Assembly: GCF_024655635.1 (NCBI RefSeq)
Contig: NZ_JANLGI010000001.1
Coordinates: 372,001 to 436,000, forward strand
Source: Allobosea sp. 47.2.35
GTDB lineage: Bacteria > Pseudomonadota > Alphaproteobacteria > Rhizobiales > Beijerinckiaceae
DNA length: 64,000 bases
Reading direction: 5' to 3'
This document shows, one piece after another, positions 1 through 7,683 of this stretch (the first letter of the stretch is position 1; each line of letters starts with the position of its first letter). The notes beneath the pieces are model-generated. The model did no database searches. It was not told the origin of the DNA and saw nothing but the letters and a program-made list of their open reading frames with translations. The translations under genes were made by a program, and so were the position numbers.

Positions 1-23
1 TGAGACCGTGTGACTGAAGGCAA

Positions 24-53
24 GAAAAAACGCGGCCCCGAAGGACCGCGTTT
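24..53 (-). terminator. Rho-independent terminator of rplS
   Basis: Read on the minus strand, ACGCGGTCC pairs with GGGCCGCGT across a TTCG tetraloop (one G-T pair) and is followed by six T. It lies about 27 bases past the rplS stop codon. This is a textbook intrinsic terminator, so rplS probably ends its transcript here. Confidence 0.9.
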
Positions 54-79
54 CAAACTTTTCGCGTTGAGGGTTCGGC

Positions 80-475
80 TTACTTGCCGGCGCCCTTCTG
101 GCCCTTCGCGGGCTTGGCATCGACGCGCTCGGCGATGCGGGCCGACTTGCCGCGACGATCGCGCAGGTAATAGAGCTTGGCGCGACGCACCTTGCCCTTG
201 CGGATGACCTTGATCGAGTCGAGGTTCGGCGAGAACAGCGGGAAGACGCGCTCGACGCCCTCGCCATAGGAAATCTTGCGGACGGTGAAGCTCTGGTTGA
301 GGCCGCCGCCATTGCGGGCGATCACGACGCCTTCATAGGCCTGGACGCGGCTGCGCTCGCCTTCCTTGACCTTGACGTTGACCTGCACGGTGTCGCCGGG
401 CTGGAAGGCGGGAATGGCCTTGCCTTCGCTCAGCTTGGCAATCTGCTCGGCATCGATCTGCTCGATGATGTTCAT
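80..475 (-). CDS. rplS: 50S ribosomal protein L19
   Basis: Structural protein of the large ribosomal subunit, at the subunit interface. The 131-residue product begins [11 protein letters not shown] and carries the L19 core ([16 protein letters not shown], then [20 protein letters not shown] and the basic [15 protein letters not shown]). The C-terminal tail after the family core is about 15 residues, Lys/Ala-rich ([11 protein letters not shown]). I chose the ATG at 475 because a GGAG lies six bases before it; an ATG four codons upstream overlaps that ribosome binding site. It is a single-gene unit on the minus strand with its own promoter candidate and terminator. In most bacteria rplS follows trmD, but here trmD lies about 18 kb away on the other strand. 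Confidence 0.97.
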   Translation of the reverse strand: MNIIEQIDAEQIAKLSEGKAIPAFQPGDTVQVNVKVKEGERSRVQAYEGVVIARNGGGLNQSFTVRKISYGEGVERVFPLFSPNLDSIKVIRKGKVRRAKLYYLRDRRGKSARIAERVDAKPAKGQKGAGK

Positions 476-544
476 GGGTCTCTCCATGGCCGTATTCGCG
501 CGGAAGCGCGGGCTTTCGGCTCGCTGTTTTCAGTTGAGTGCGGG

Positions 545-573
545 GCCATACAGGAGCGCGGCGGGTTTGTCGA
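545..573 (-). promoter_or_regulatory. Candidate sigma-70 promoter for rplS
   Basis: On the minus strand TCGACA (-35) is followed after 17 bases by TATGGC (-10), with a TG just before the -10. It lies about 70 bases upstream of the rplS start. The match is partial and judged by eye. Confidence 0.4.
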
Positions 574-651
574 GCGGCAATCCCGGCTTGTTGGCCACGC
601 TGCCGGCATGCATAGCCTGTGCGGGAGCGACCTGCCACCGGACGAGATGCC

Positions 652-1440
652 ATGACCGATCCCGTTATCAAGACCGCCCTCGTGACCGGCGCCGCGCGCG
701 GCATCGGCCTCGCCGCCGCCAAGCGCTTCCTGACCGAGGGCTGGCAGGTCGGCCTGCTCGATATCGACGGGGCGGGGTTGCAGCGGGCGGCGGCCGAGAT
801 CGCGACGCCCGAGCGGGTGCTGGTGCTGACCTGCGACGTGGCGATGCCGGCGCAGCTCGAATCGGCCTTCGCGGGCATGGCCAAGCGCTTCGGGCGGCTC
901 GATGCCCTCGTCAACAATGCCGGGACGGCGGTGTTCAAGCCGCTGCTGGAAACCACGCATGACGAGTGGCAGCGGGTGATGGCGGTGAATCTCACCGGCC
1001 CGTTCCTGGCGACGCAGCTCGCGTCGCGCGCCATGGCCGACAATGGCGGTGGCGCCGTCGTCAACATCACCTCGATCTCGGGCCTGCGCGCCTCGACGCT
1101 GCGGGTCGCCTACGGCACTTCGAAAGCTGCGCTGGCGCATCTCACCAAGCAGCAGGCGGTCGAGCTCGCGGGGCTTGGCATCCGCGTCAACGCGGTCGCG
1201 CCCGGGCCGGTCGAGACGGCGATGGCCAAGGCGGTGCACAGCCCGGAAATCCGGGCGGATTATCGCGATGCCGTGCCGCTTGGCCGCTACGGGCTGGAGG
1301 AGGAACTGGCCGAGGCGATCTTCTTCCTCTGCTCGGACCGGTCGAGCTACATCACCGGGCAGGTGCTGGCCGTCGATGGTGGCTTCGACGCGGCCGGCAT
1401 CGGCCTCGCGACCCTGCGCGGCGAGCGCCGCAACCTCTGA
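652..1440 (+). CDS. Short-chain dehydrogenase/reductase (SDR) family oxidoreductase
   Basis: A 262-residue classical SDR, cytoplasmic and NAD(P)-dependent. Visible motifs in order: the cofactor glycine motif TGAARGIG near residue 14, an Asp after strand 2 (LLDIDG) that suggests NAD rather than NADP, the NNAG motif, the catalytic Ser in ITSISGLRAS, and the active-site pair in YGTSK. The C-terminus has the usual SSYITGQVLAVDGG. Length is normal for the family. The ATG at 652 was chosen because it directly precedes the Rossmann fold; an upstream in-frame start would add 11 Arg-rich residues. It converges on a small gene at 1453. The substrate cannot be told from sequence. Confidence 0.93.
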   Translation: MTDPVIKTALVTGAARGIGLAAAKRFLTEGWQVGLLDIDGAGLQRAAAEIATPERVLVLTCDVAMPAQLESAFAGMAKRFGRLDALVNNAGTAVFKPLLETTHDEWQRVMAVNLTGPFLATQLASRAMADNGGGAVVNITSISGLRASTLRVAYGTSKAALAHLTKQQAVELAGLGIRVNAVAPGPVETAMAKAVHSPEIRADYRDAVPLGRYGLEEELAEAIFFLCSDRSSYITGQVLAVDGGFDAAGIGLATLRGERRNL

Positions 1441-1452
1441 CGGCCGGCGCCG

Positions 1453-1641
1453 CTAGCCCTTGGCCTCACGCTGCTTCAGCAGCTCGTTGAGCATGTCCTG
1501 CTGTTCGCTGAGCCGATCGGCGAGGGCCTCCTCGACGGCCGCGCCGGAGGCACCTGTCGCCTGTTCCATCAGCTCGGCGATGTTGCGCCGAAGGAGGGCG
1601 ATGCGCTCGTCCAATTCCGTCTGCGAGGCATTCTCGGGCAT
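1453..1641 (-). CDS. Small coiled-coil protein, function unknown
   Basis: A 62-residue acidic protein (starts MPENASQTELDERIALLR) that is almost wholly helical by inspection, with heptad-like Leu/Ile spacing in two segments broken by a Gly/Ala stretch (QATGASGAAVEEA). It ends LNELLKQREAKG. No signal peptide or membrane segment is visible. A GGAG seven bases before the ATG supports the start. It resembles small coiled-coil accessory proteins in general, but I do not recognise a family. It is a single gene, convergent with the SDR gene. Confidence 0.6.
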   Translation of the reverse strand: MPENASQTELDERIALLRRNIAELMEQATGASGAAVEEALADRLSEQQDMLNELLKQREAKG

Positions 1642-1789
1642 CGGCTGTCTCCATGCTCAATCACGGCCGTAGCGGCCGCCCGCCTCGTAGAATGCCCCGC
1701 GGCCGTCCGGGTTCCCGCCGGAACCGTGCCCGGTCCGGCAACGTTGGTCGACCGTGGTCCTCCGTGCGAGGCAGTCCGGAGGACAAGCG

Positions 1790-2101
1790 ATGAAATCATA
1801 TGCCGTGGGCATCGCGATAGCCCTGCTGGCCGCGACGGGGATGGCTGAGGCCCAGACGCCTTCGCCGCCCTCGACCGCCCGGGAAGGAACAGGCAGCGGT
1901 TCGGGATCGAGCGGGATGGCGCCCCAGCAGGGAACCGGCTCCGGCGCGACGCAGCATGCGCCCGGCGTCAATCGCCCCGCAACTGGCGGCGCTGCCGCAA
2001 CTGAGGCGCCGCAGAATCGTGAATACGGACGGGAGACGGCTCCGACCGGCCAGCCGATGCATCAGAGCAATCCCGCAGGCGGCGCGAAGCGGCCGGACTG
2101 A
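1790..2101 (+). CDS. Small exported Gly/Pro-rich protein, function unknown
   Basis: 103 residues. The N-terminus MKSYAVGIAIALLAATGMAEAQ is a clear Sec signal peptide with a cleavage site after AEA. The mature part is low complexity, rich in Gly, Ser, Pro, Thr and Gln (for example GTGSGSGSSGMAPQQGTGSG), and probably disordered. The ATG at 1790 has a GGAGGA about seven bases upstream. No catalytic motif is seen. It is likely a periplasmic or secreted small protein; similar short exported proteins are common in Hyphomicrobiales and are mostly uncharacterised. Confidence 0.65.
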   Translation: MKSYAVGIAIALLAATGMAEAQTPSPPSTAREGTGSGSGSSGMAPQQGTGSGATQHAPGVNRPATGGAAATEAPQNREYGRETAPTGQPMHQSNPAGGAKRPD

Positions 2102-2299
2102 GCGGCGTCGCCGCGCGTTTTCACGATCACCGACAAAGCCCTTGCGTCCGCTCCCGATCGGCGCGAACCTCCGCCCAACTGCCTCTCCGACGGCCGCCCG
2201 ACCCTGTCGGGCCCGAGCGACCGCCGCCCATCCGGCGTGAGCGCATTCGCGGTTCCCGCCGGCTTTCCGCCGCGCCGGAGCCGGGGTTGCCAGACCTTC

Positions 2300-2329
2300 T
2301 CCTCCTTCGCGGCCAGACCCGAAGGAGGA
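2300..2329 (+). promoter_or_regulatory. Hairpin that encloses the ribosome binding site of the EF-G-like gene
   Basis: TCCTCCTTCG (2300-2309) is a perfect reverse complement of CGAAGGAGGA (2320-2329), leaving a 10-base loop. The 3' arm contains the whole Shine-Dalgarno GGAGG, five bases before the ATG at 2334. The pairing is directly visible; a role in translation control is inference. The rest of the 230-base gap from 2102 shows no gene. Confidence 0.6.
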
Positions 2330-2333
2330 AGCC

Positions 2334-4418
2334 ATGCCCGCATCGGCACAGAACGGAGTCTCCGCAAACGGCACCCGACGCGCGGGGCCGCGATGCATCG
2401 CGATCGTCGGCCCCTTCCAGAGCGGCAAGACGACGCTGCTCGAAAGCATCCTGATGCGATGCGGCGCGCTGACCCGCACGGGCACGGTCAAGGGCGGCAA
2501 CACGGTCGGCGATGCGGCGCCGGAAGCCCGCGCCCACCAGATGAGCACGGAGCCCACCGTCGCGAGCGTCGATTTCCTCGGCGATACCTTTCATTTCATC
2601 GACTGCCCCGGCTCGGTCGAGTTCCTGCACGAGATGCGCCATGTGCTGCCCGCGGTCGATGCGGCCGTCGTGGTCTGCGAGGCGGATGATCGCAAGGCGC
2701 CGGCGCTGGAGCTCGTGCTGCGCGAGCTGGAGGAAGCCGACATCCCGCGCTTCCTGTTCCTCAACAAGATCGACACGGCTTCGCGCCGGGTGCGCGAGAC
2801 GCTTGCCATCCTGCAACGGGCCTCCCGCACGCCGCTGTTGCTGCGCCAGATCCCGATCTGGCAGAAGGGCATCGCGATCGGCTTCATCGACCTCGCCCTG
2901 GAGCGGGCCTTCATCTACCGCGAGCATGCACCGAGCGAGATCGTGCCCCTGGCCGTCGACGAAGCCGGCCGCGAGAAGGAAGCCCGGTTCTCGATGCTGG
3001 AGCGGCTCGCCGATTACGACGACGAACTGATGGAAGAATTGCTCGGCGACATGGAGCCGCCGCGCGACCGCGTCTTCGACGATCTCGCCCGCGAATTGCA
3101 GCATCGTCATGTCGTGCCGGTGCTGATCGGCGCGGCCGAGCGCGGCAATGGCGTGACGCGGCTGCTCAAGGCGCTCCGGCATGAGGCGCCGGGGCTGGCG
3201 GAGACGCGCGGGCGGGCCGGAATTCTGCCGGAAGGCCCGCCGCTCGCGCAGGTGATGAAGACCTGGCATTCGAGCCAGGGCGGCAAGGTTTCGCTGGCGC
3301 GGGTGATGCGAGGCCGGCTGGCGGAAGGCGATGCCGTGACCTCCTCGGGCGGCGTCGAGGCGCGCATCGCCGGTGTCGTCTCCCTGAAGGGCGCCGAGCA
3401 GAGCCGGAAGCCCGCGGCGGAGGAGGGCGATGTCGCCGGCTTCGCCAAGCTCGACGGCATCGCGACGGGCGAGGCCTTCATGCTCGGCAAGACACGCGCG
3501 AGCGTGGTCAGCGCGGTCGCGCCGCCGGAGGCCGTGCATGCCTTCGCCATCGCGGTGAAGGAGCGCAAGGACGATGTCAGGCTGGCGGCGGCGCTCCAGC
3601 GCCTGACCGAGGAGGATACGGCGCTCGCGGTGACGCAGGTGCCCGAACTCGGCGAGACCCGCCTGTCTGGCCAGGGCGAGATGCATCTGCGCGTCGCGCT
3701 GGAGAAGCTCGCCGGGCGCTATGGCGTCACTGTCCTCAACAAGACGCCGCAGGTCGGCTATCGCGAGACCATCCGTGGCCAGGCCGGGGCGCGCGGCCGG
3801 CATCGCAAGCAGAGCGGCGGCCACGGTCAGTATGGCGACGTCGTGATCGAGGTCGCGCCGCTGCCGCGCGGGGAGGGCATCCAGTTCGTCGACAAGATCA
3901 CGGGCGGGGTCGTGCCGCGCCAGTATATCGGCTCGGTCGAGGCCGGCATGCGCGATTTCTGCGAGAAAGGGCCGCTCGGCTTCCCAATCGTCGACGTCGC
4001 GGTGACGCTGACCGACGGCTCCTATCACACCGTCGATTCCTCCGACATGGCGTTCCGGCAGGCGGCCCGGCTTGCGATGAACGAGGCGATGCCGCAGGCG
4101 AAGCCGGTGCTGTTGGAGCCGATCCTCTCGGTCGATGTGGTGATCCCGTCTGAGGCGATGTCGCGGGCCTCGGCGCTGATCTCCGCCCGGCGCGGGCAGA
4201 TCCTCGGCTACGACACGCGTCCGGGCTGGCGCGGCTGGGACCAGATCAAGGCGCTGGTGCCGGAAGCCGAGATGACCGGGCTGATCGTCGAATTGCGCTC
4301 GGCCACATCGGGCGTCGGCTCGTTCAGCGCACGCTTCGACCATCTCGCGGAACTTGCCGGCAAGCCGGCCGAGGCCGTGGTCTCCGCGCAGGCGCTCGCC
4401 CTCGCGCAAGGTCGCTGA
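2334..4418 (+). CDS. EF-G-like translational GTPase (non-canonical EF-G paralogue)
   Basis: 694 residues with the full EF-G layout: GTPase domain with P-loop GPFQSGKT near residue 26 and NKID (G4), then domain II, domain III, and domains IV-V (ending near SFSARFDHLAELAG). It differs from true EF-G at the switches. The G3 motif is DCPGSVEF instead of DTPGHVDF, so the histidine that triggers GTP hydrolysis is replaced by Ser, and the usual RGITI switch I sequence is not present (STEPTVASVDF). Such paralogues (FusA2-type) occur alongside the main EF-G in many bacteria and their role is poorly defined. No str-operon genes (rpsL, rpsG, tuf) are adjacent, which also argues it is the paralogue. Its ribosome binding site sits in a hairpin. 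Confidence 0.88.
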   Translation: MPASAQNGVSANGTRRAGPRCIAIVGPFQSGKTTLLESILMRCGALTRTGTVKGGNTVGDAAPEARAHQMSTEPTVASVDFLGDTFHFIDCPGSVEFLHEMRHVLPAVDAAVVVCEADDRKAPALELVLRELEEADIPRFLFLNKIDTASRRVRETLAILQRASRTPLLLRQIPIWQKGIAIGFIDLALERAFIYREHAPSEIVPLAVDEAGREKEARFSMLERLADYDDELMEELLGDMEPPRDRVFDDLARELQHRHVVPVLIGAAERGNGVTRLLKALRHEAPGLAETRGRAGILPEGPPLAQVMKTWHSSQGGKVSLARVMRGRLAEGDAVTSSGGVEARIAGVVSLKGAEQSRKPAAEEGDVAGFAKLDGIATGEAFMLGKTRASVVSAVAPPEAVHAFAIAVKERKDDVRLAAALQRLTEEDTALAVTQVPELGETRLSGQGEMHLRVALEKLAGRYGVTVLNKTPQVGYRETIRGQAGARGRHRKQSGGHGQYGDVVIEVAPLPRGEGIQFVDKITGGVVPRQYIGSVEAGMRDFCEKGPLGFPIVDVAVTLTDGSYHTVDSSDMAFRQAARLAMNEAMPQAKPVLLEPILSVDVVIPSEAMSRASALISARRGQILGYDTRPGWRGWDQIKALVPEAEMTGLIVELRSATSGVGSFSARFDHLAELAGKPAEAVVSAQALALAQGR

Positions 4419-4630
4419 CCCGGGAATTCAGGACTGCCCTCCCGCCGGGAGCCAATCGTTGGCTCCCGGATCGGGCTTGATTTCGTGCTGCGTGGACTGT
4501 TTATATGTGAACATTCGACAGCCTATGGTGGCTGGAGCTTGCGCTCCCGGCCGCTGTTCCGCACTGTACGATCATGAAAATGCACCGGAACCCGTCGCAA
4601 GGCGGCTAACCGGGCGAGAGGGAGGGAAGA

Positions 4631-6346
4631 ATGACTGCGACTGGCGCCACGCAGGCCAGGAATGTCTCGCGACCCTGGCTAGCGCATTATCCGCCGGCCG
4701 TTCCGCCGGAACTCGACGATGCCAAGGTCGGCACGCTGGTGGACCTGATCGGCTCGGCCTGCTCGACCTATGCCAGCCGTCCCGCCTTCGAGAGCTTCGG
4801 CAAGACGATCACTTTCGCCGAGACCCGCCAGGCGGCCGAGGCCTTCGCCGGCTGGCTGCAGTCCAGGGGGTTGAAGAAGGGCGACCGTGTCGCCCTGATG
4901 ATGCCGAACATCCTGGCCTATCCGGCGGCGATCTTCGGAGTGCTGCTCGGCGGCTTCACCGTCGTCAACGTCAATCCGCTCTACACGGCGCGCGAACTGA
5001 CCCACCAGATCAACGATTCCGGGGCGCGGGTGCTCGTGGTGATCGAAAACTTCGCCCATGTCGTCGAGGAGGCGCTGCCGAACCTGAAGCTCGACGCGAT
5101 CGTCGTCGCCACCGCCGGCGATTTGATGGGCTTCAAGGGCAAGATCGTCAATTTCGTCGCTCGCCGCATCAAGAAGGTGGTGAAGCACTACAACCTGCCG
5201 GGCTCGATGGGCTTCCAGCAGGTTCTGCAGGGCGGCGCCCGGATGGCGCCGGTGACGGTCACGCCGGACGATGTCGCCTTCCTGCAATATACCGGCGGAA
5301 CGACCGGCGTCGCGAAGGGCGCCACGCTGACGCATCGCAATGTCGCGTCGAATGTGCAGCAGGCCGGCTTCTGGCTGGAATGGGTGCTGGAGCCGCCGCT
5401 CGGCCGCAGCGACTACCAGCATGTCATGGTGACGGCGCTGCCGCTCTACCACATCTTCGCGCTGACCTGCTGCTGCATGTTCATGCTGCGCATCGGCGCC
5501 AAGAGCCTGCTGATCGCCAATCCCCGCGACATACCGGGCTTCATCAAGACGCTGAAGGCGAGCCGCTTCACGCTCTTCTCCGGCGTCAACACGCTCTACA
5601 ACGCGCTCGCCAATCATCCCGAGATCAGGCAAGTCGATTTCTCCGAGATGCGCTTCGCGGTGGCCGGCGGCATGGCGACGCAAGCCGCGGTCGCCAAGCA
5701 GTGGAAGGCCGTGACCGGGCGCCCGATCATCGAGGGCTATGGCCTGTCGGAAACTTCGCCGATCGCCACGATCAACCGGCCGGACCTGACCGAGTTCAGC
5801 GGCACGATCGGCTATCCGATCCCCTCGACGGAGATCGCGATCCGCGACGCCGAGGGCAACGACATGCCGATGGGCGAGGCCGGCGAGATCTGCATCCGCG
5901 GCCCGCAGGTGATGGCCGGCTACTGGAACCGCCCTGACGAGACCGCCAAGTCGATGACGGCGGACGGCTATTTCCGCAGCGGCGATGTCGGCGTGATGCT
6001 GCCGGACGGGCAGGTCAAGGTCGTCGACCGGATGAAGGACATGGTGCTGGTCTCCGGCTTCAACGTCTATCCGAACGAGGTCGAGGACGTGCTGGCCTCG
6101 CATCCGGGCGTGCTGGAATCGGCCGTGATCGGCCTGCCGGACGAGCATTCGGGCGAGGCGGTCACCGCCTTCGTCGTGCGCAAGGACCCGATCCTGACGA
6201 CCGATGCTCTGCGTGCCTACTGCAAGGAAAATCTGACCGGCTACAAGGTGCCCAAGCAGATCTTCTTCCGCGAGAGCCTGCCGAAGACCAATGTCGGCAA
6301 GGTGCTGCGCCGCGCGCTGCGCGAGGAGGTCGTCGCCAAGCGCTGA
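4631..6346 (+). CDS. fadD: Long-chain fatty acid-CoA ligase
   Basis: 571-residue member of the ANL adenylating superfamily; activates fatty acids to acyl-CoA with ATP at the inner face of the membrane, the entry step of beta-oxidation. The AMP-binding P-loop reads YTGGTTGVAKGA. The A5 motif is IIEGYGLSETSP, the A7/A8 region is GYFRSGDVGVMLPDGQVKVVDRMKDMV, and the C-terminal catalytic Lys lies in LPKTNVGKVLRRALR. Length agrees with FadD (about 560). The ATG has GGGAGGGA just upstream. It stands alone with about 210 bases between it and the EF-G-like gene, so it probably has its own promoter. FadD is the best call; another medium/long-chain acyl-CoA synthetase cannot be excluded. Confidence 0.92.
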   Translation: MTATGATQARNVSRPWLAHYPPAVPPELDDAKVGTLVDLIGSACSTYASRPAFESFGKTITFAETRQAAEAFAGWLQSRGLKKGDRVALMMPNILAYPAAIFGVLLGGFTVVNVNPLYTARELTHQINDSGARVLVVIENFAHVVEEALPNLKLDAIVVATAGDLMGFKGKIVNFVARRIKKVVKHYNLPGSMGFQQVLQGGARMAPVTVTPDDVAFLQYTGGTTGVAKGATLTHRNVASNVQQAGFWLEWVLEPPLGRSDYQHVMVTALPLYHIFALTCCCMFMLRIGAKSLLIANPRDIPGFIKTLKASRFTLFSGVNTLYNALANHPEIRQVDFSEMRFAVAGGMATQAAVAKQWKAVTGRPIIEGYGLSETSPIATINRPDLTEFSGTIGYPIPSTEIAIRDAEGNDMPMGEAGEICIRGPQVMAGYWNRPDETAKSMTADGYFRSGDVGVMLPDGQVKVVDRMKDMVLVSGFNVYPNEVEDVLASHPGVLESAVIGLPDEHSGEAVTAFVVRKDPILTTDALRAYCKENLTGYKVPKQIFFRESLPKTNVGKVLRRALREEVVAKR

Positions 6347-6445
6347 CGCTGGGCGACGGTCGACAGGCAGGCGAGCATCGTGCCATCTCTTGTCGGCTTT
6401 CGCGTGGGCGGGTGACCGCCGCGCGCCGCCGGAGACCATCGCCGC

Positions 6446-7555
6446 TTGCCTCATCGCCTCGTCGAACTGCCGCTGCTGCGCCGCCTGAAGCCCGGCCTCC
6501 ATGTCTACGAGGAGGAGGCGCTGAACGCCGAGCCGGCGCTCGCGCTGCTCGACGAGCCGATCACGCCGGTCGATTCCTTCTTCATCCGCAATAACGGCCA
6601 TCTGCCGGAGATCGACGACAGTAGCGAGTGGACGCTGACCATCGATGGCGAGGTCGAGCGCCCGGCCGTCTGGACCGTCGAAGGCCTGCGCCAGCGCTTC
6701 GAAACCGTCACGGTCACTGCTGTCCTGGAATGCGCCGGCAATGGCCGCTCGCGCTTCTCGCCGGCGACGGACGGTTTGCAATGGCGTCTCGGCGCCGTCG
6801 GCTGCGCACGCTGGACAGGTGTGCGGCTGGCGGATGTGCTGGAACATGCCGGCCCCAAACAGGGCGCCGTGTATACCGCCCATCACGCGCCGGACCGTCA
6901 GATCGGCAAGCCGGAGAAGGCGGCGCTCTCGCGTGGCCTGCCGATGGCCAAGGCGGTGGCCCCCGAAACCCTGATTGCTTTCGCCATGAATGGCGAGCCT
7001 ATGCCGCGCCTGCATGGCGGGCCTTTGCGGATCGTCGCGCCGGGCTATCCCGGCTCGGCCTGGCAGAAATGGCTCGACCGGGTCACGCTGCGCGCTATCG
7101 AACATGACGGCGAGAAGATGCGCGGGACGGATTATCGGATGCCGATCCGGCCGGTGCGCCCCGGCGAACCGCTCGACCCCGCGAATTTTGCCGTCATCAC
7201 CGATATGCCGGTCAAGTCGTTGATCACGACGCCGCTTGACGGCTTCGTCGCGAAGCAGGGCGAGCGATTGAAGGTCGCGGGCTTCGCCTGGAGTGGCGCC
7301 GTGCCGCTGGAATCAGTCGCGATTTCCAGCGACGGCGGCGAGAACTGGAGCGAGGTCGCATTGCAGGCCGGCGAGGGGCGTTTCGCCTGGCAGCGCTTCG
7401 AGGCGGAGATCGTCGCCGGGCAGGCCGGCCCATTCGTCGTCATGGCACGCGCGCGGGACGCAGAGGGCGGCGTCCAGCCGCTGGAATCGGTCTGGAACCC
7501 ACGGGGATATTGCAACAATCAGGTCCAGCGTGTGCGCGGCTCGATCATTGCTTAG
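6446..7555 (+). CDS. Sulfite oxidase family molybdopterin enzyme
   Basis: 369 residues with an N-terminal oxidoreductase molybdopterin-binding domain and a C-terminal Mo-cofactor dimerisation (Ig-like) domain (VKSLITTPLDGF onward). The Mo-ligating cysteine is in VLECAGNGRSRF; substrate-site basic residues follow, and the GPLRIVAPGYPGSAWQKW signature of the family is present. The family oxidises sulfite or related substrates. The start is TTG at 6446: GGAG precedes it by 11 bases and an in-frame stop at 6413 rules out a longer N-terminus. That leaves no signal peptide, unlike periplasmic SorA-type enzymes, so it may be cytoplasmic. No cytochrome partner gene is adjacent. Confidence 0.85.
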   Translation: MPHRLVELPLLRRLKPGLHVYEEEALNAEPALALLDEPITPVDSFFIRNNGHLPEIDDSSEWTLTIDGEVERPAVWTVEGLRQRFETVTVTAVLECAGNGRSRFSPATDGLQWRLGAVGCARWTGVRLADVLEHAGPKQGAVYTAHHAPDRQIGKPEKAALSRGLPMAKAVAPETLIAFAMNGEPMPRLHGGPLRIVAPGYPGSAWQKWLDRVTLRAIEHDGEKMRGTDYRMPIRPVRPGEPLDPANFAVITDMPVKSLITTPLDGFVAKQGERLKVAGFAWSGAVPLESVAISSDGGENWSEVALQAGEGRFAWQRFEAEIVAGQAGPFVVMARARDAEGGVQPLESVWNPRGYCNNQVQRVRGSIIA

Positions 7556-7619
7556 CCTTTGAACCTTTTGGCAGGTTGCTGCGTCTAAGGAATGGGTCTG
7601 CCATTCCGGGCATGGCTCT

Positions 7620-7661
7620 GCCGCCTCGGTCACTCCTCCTCCCATCGGCGACCGAGGCGGC
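7620..7661. terminator. Hairpin between convergent genes, probable two-way terminator
   Basis: A perfect 12-bp inverted repeat (GCCGCCTCGGTC at 7620-7631 and its complement at 7650-7661) lies between the converging sulfite-oxidase-like and mtaB genes. There is no T-run, so intrinsic termination is uncertain. A smaller stem, GAATGG/CCATTC, lies just upstream at 7590-7606. Confidence 0.45.
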
Positions 7662-7683
7662 CACTCTTCCCAGGAAAACGAGT

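Noticed and set aside
2127..4409. A 760-codon open frame on the minus strand opposite the EF-G-like gene
   Set aside because: It mirrors the codon bias of a well-identified GTPase gene, is rich in Arg/His/Asp, and has no family motifs. High-GC genomes commonly show such antisense frames.
4679..7105. An 808-codon minus-strand open frame opposite fadD and the sulfite-oxidase-like gene
   Set aside because: Spans two unrelated real genes and their gap; composition is that of an antisense shadow.
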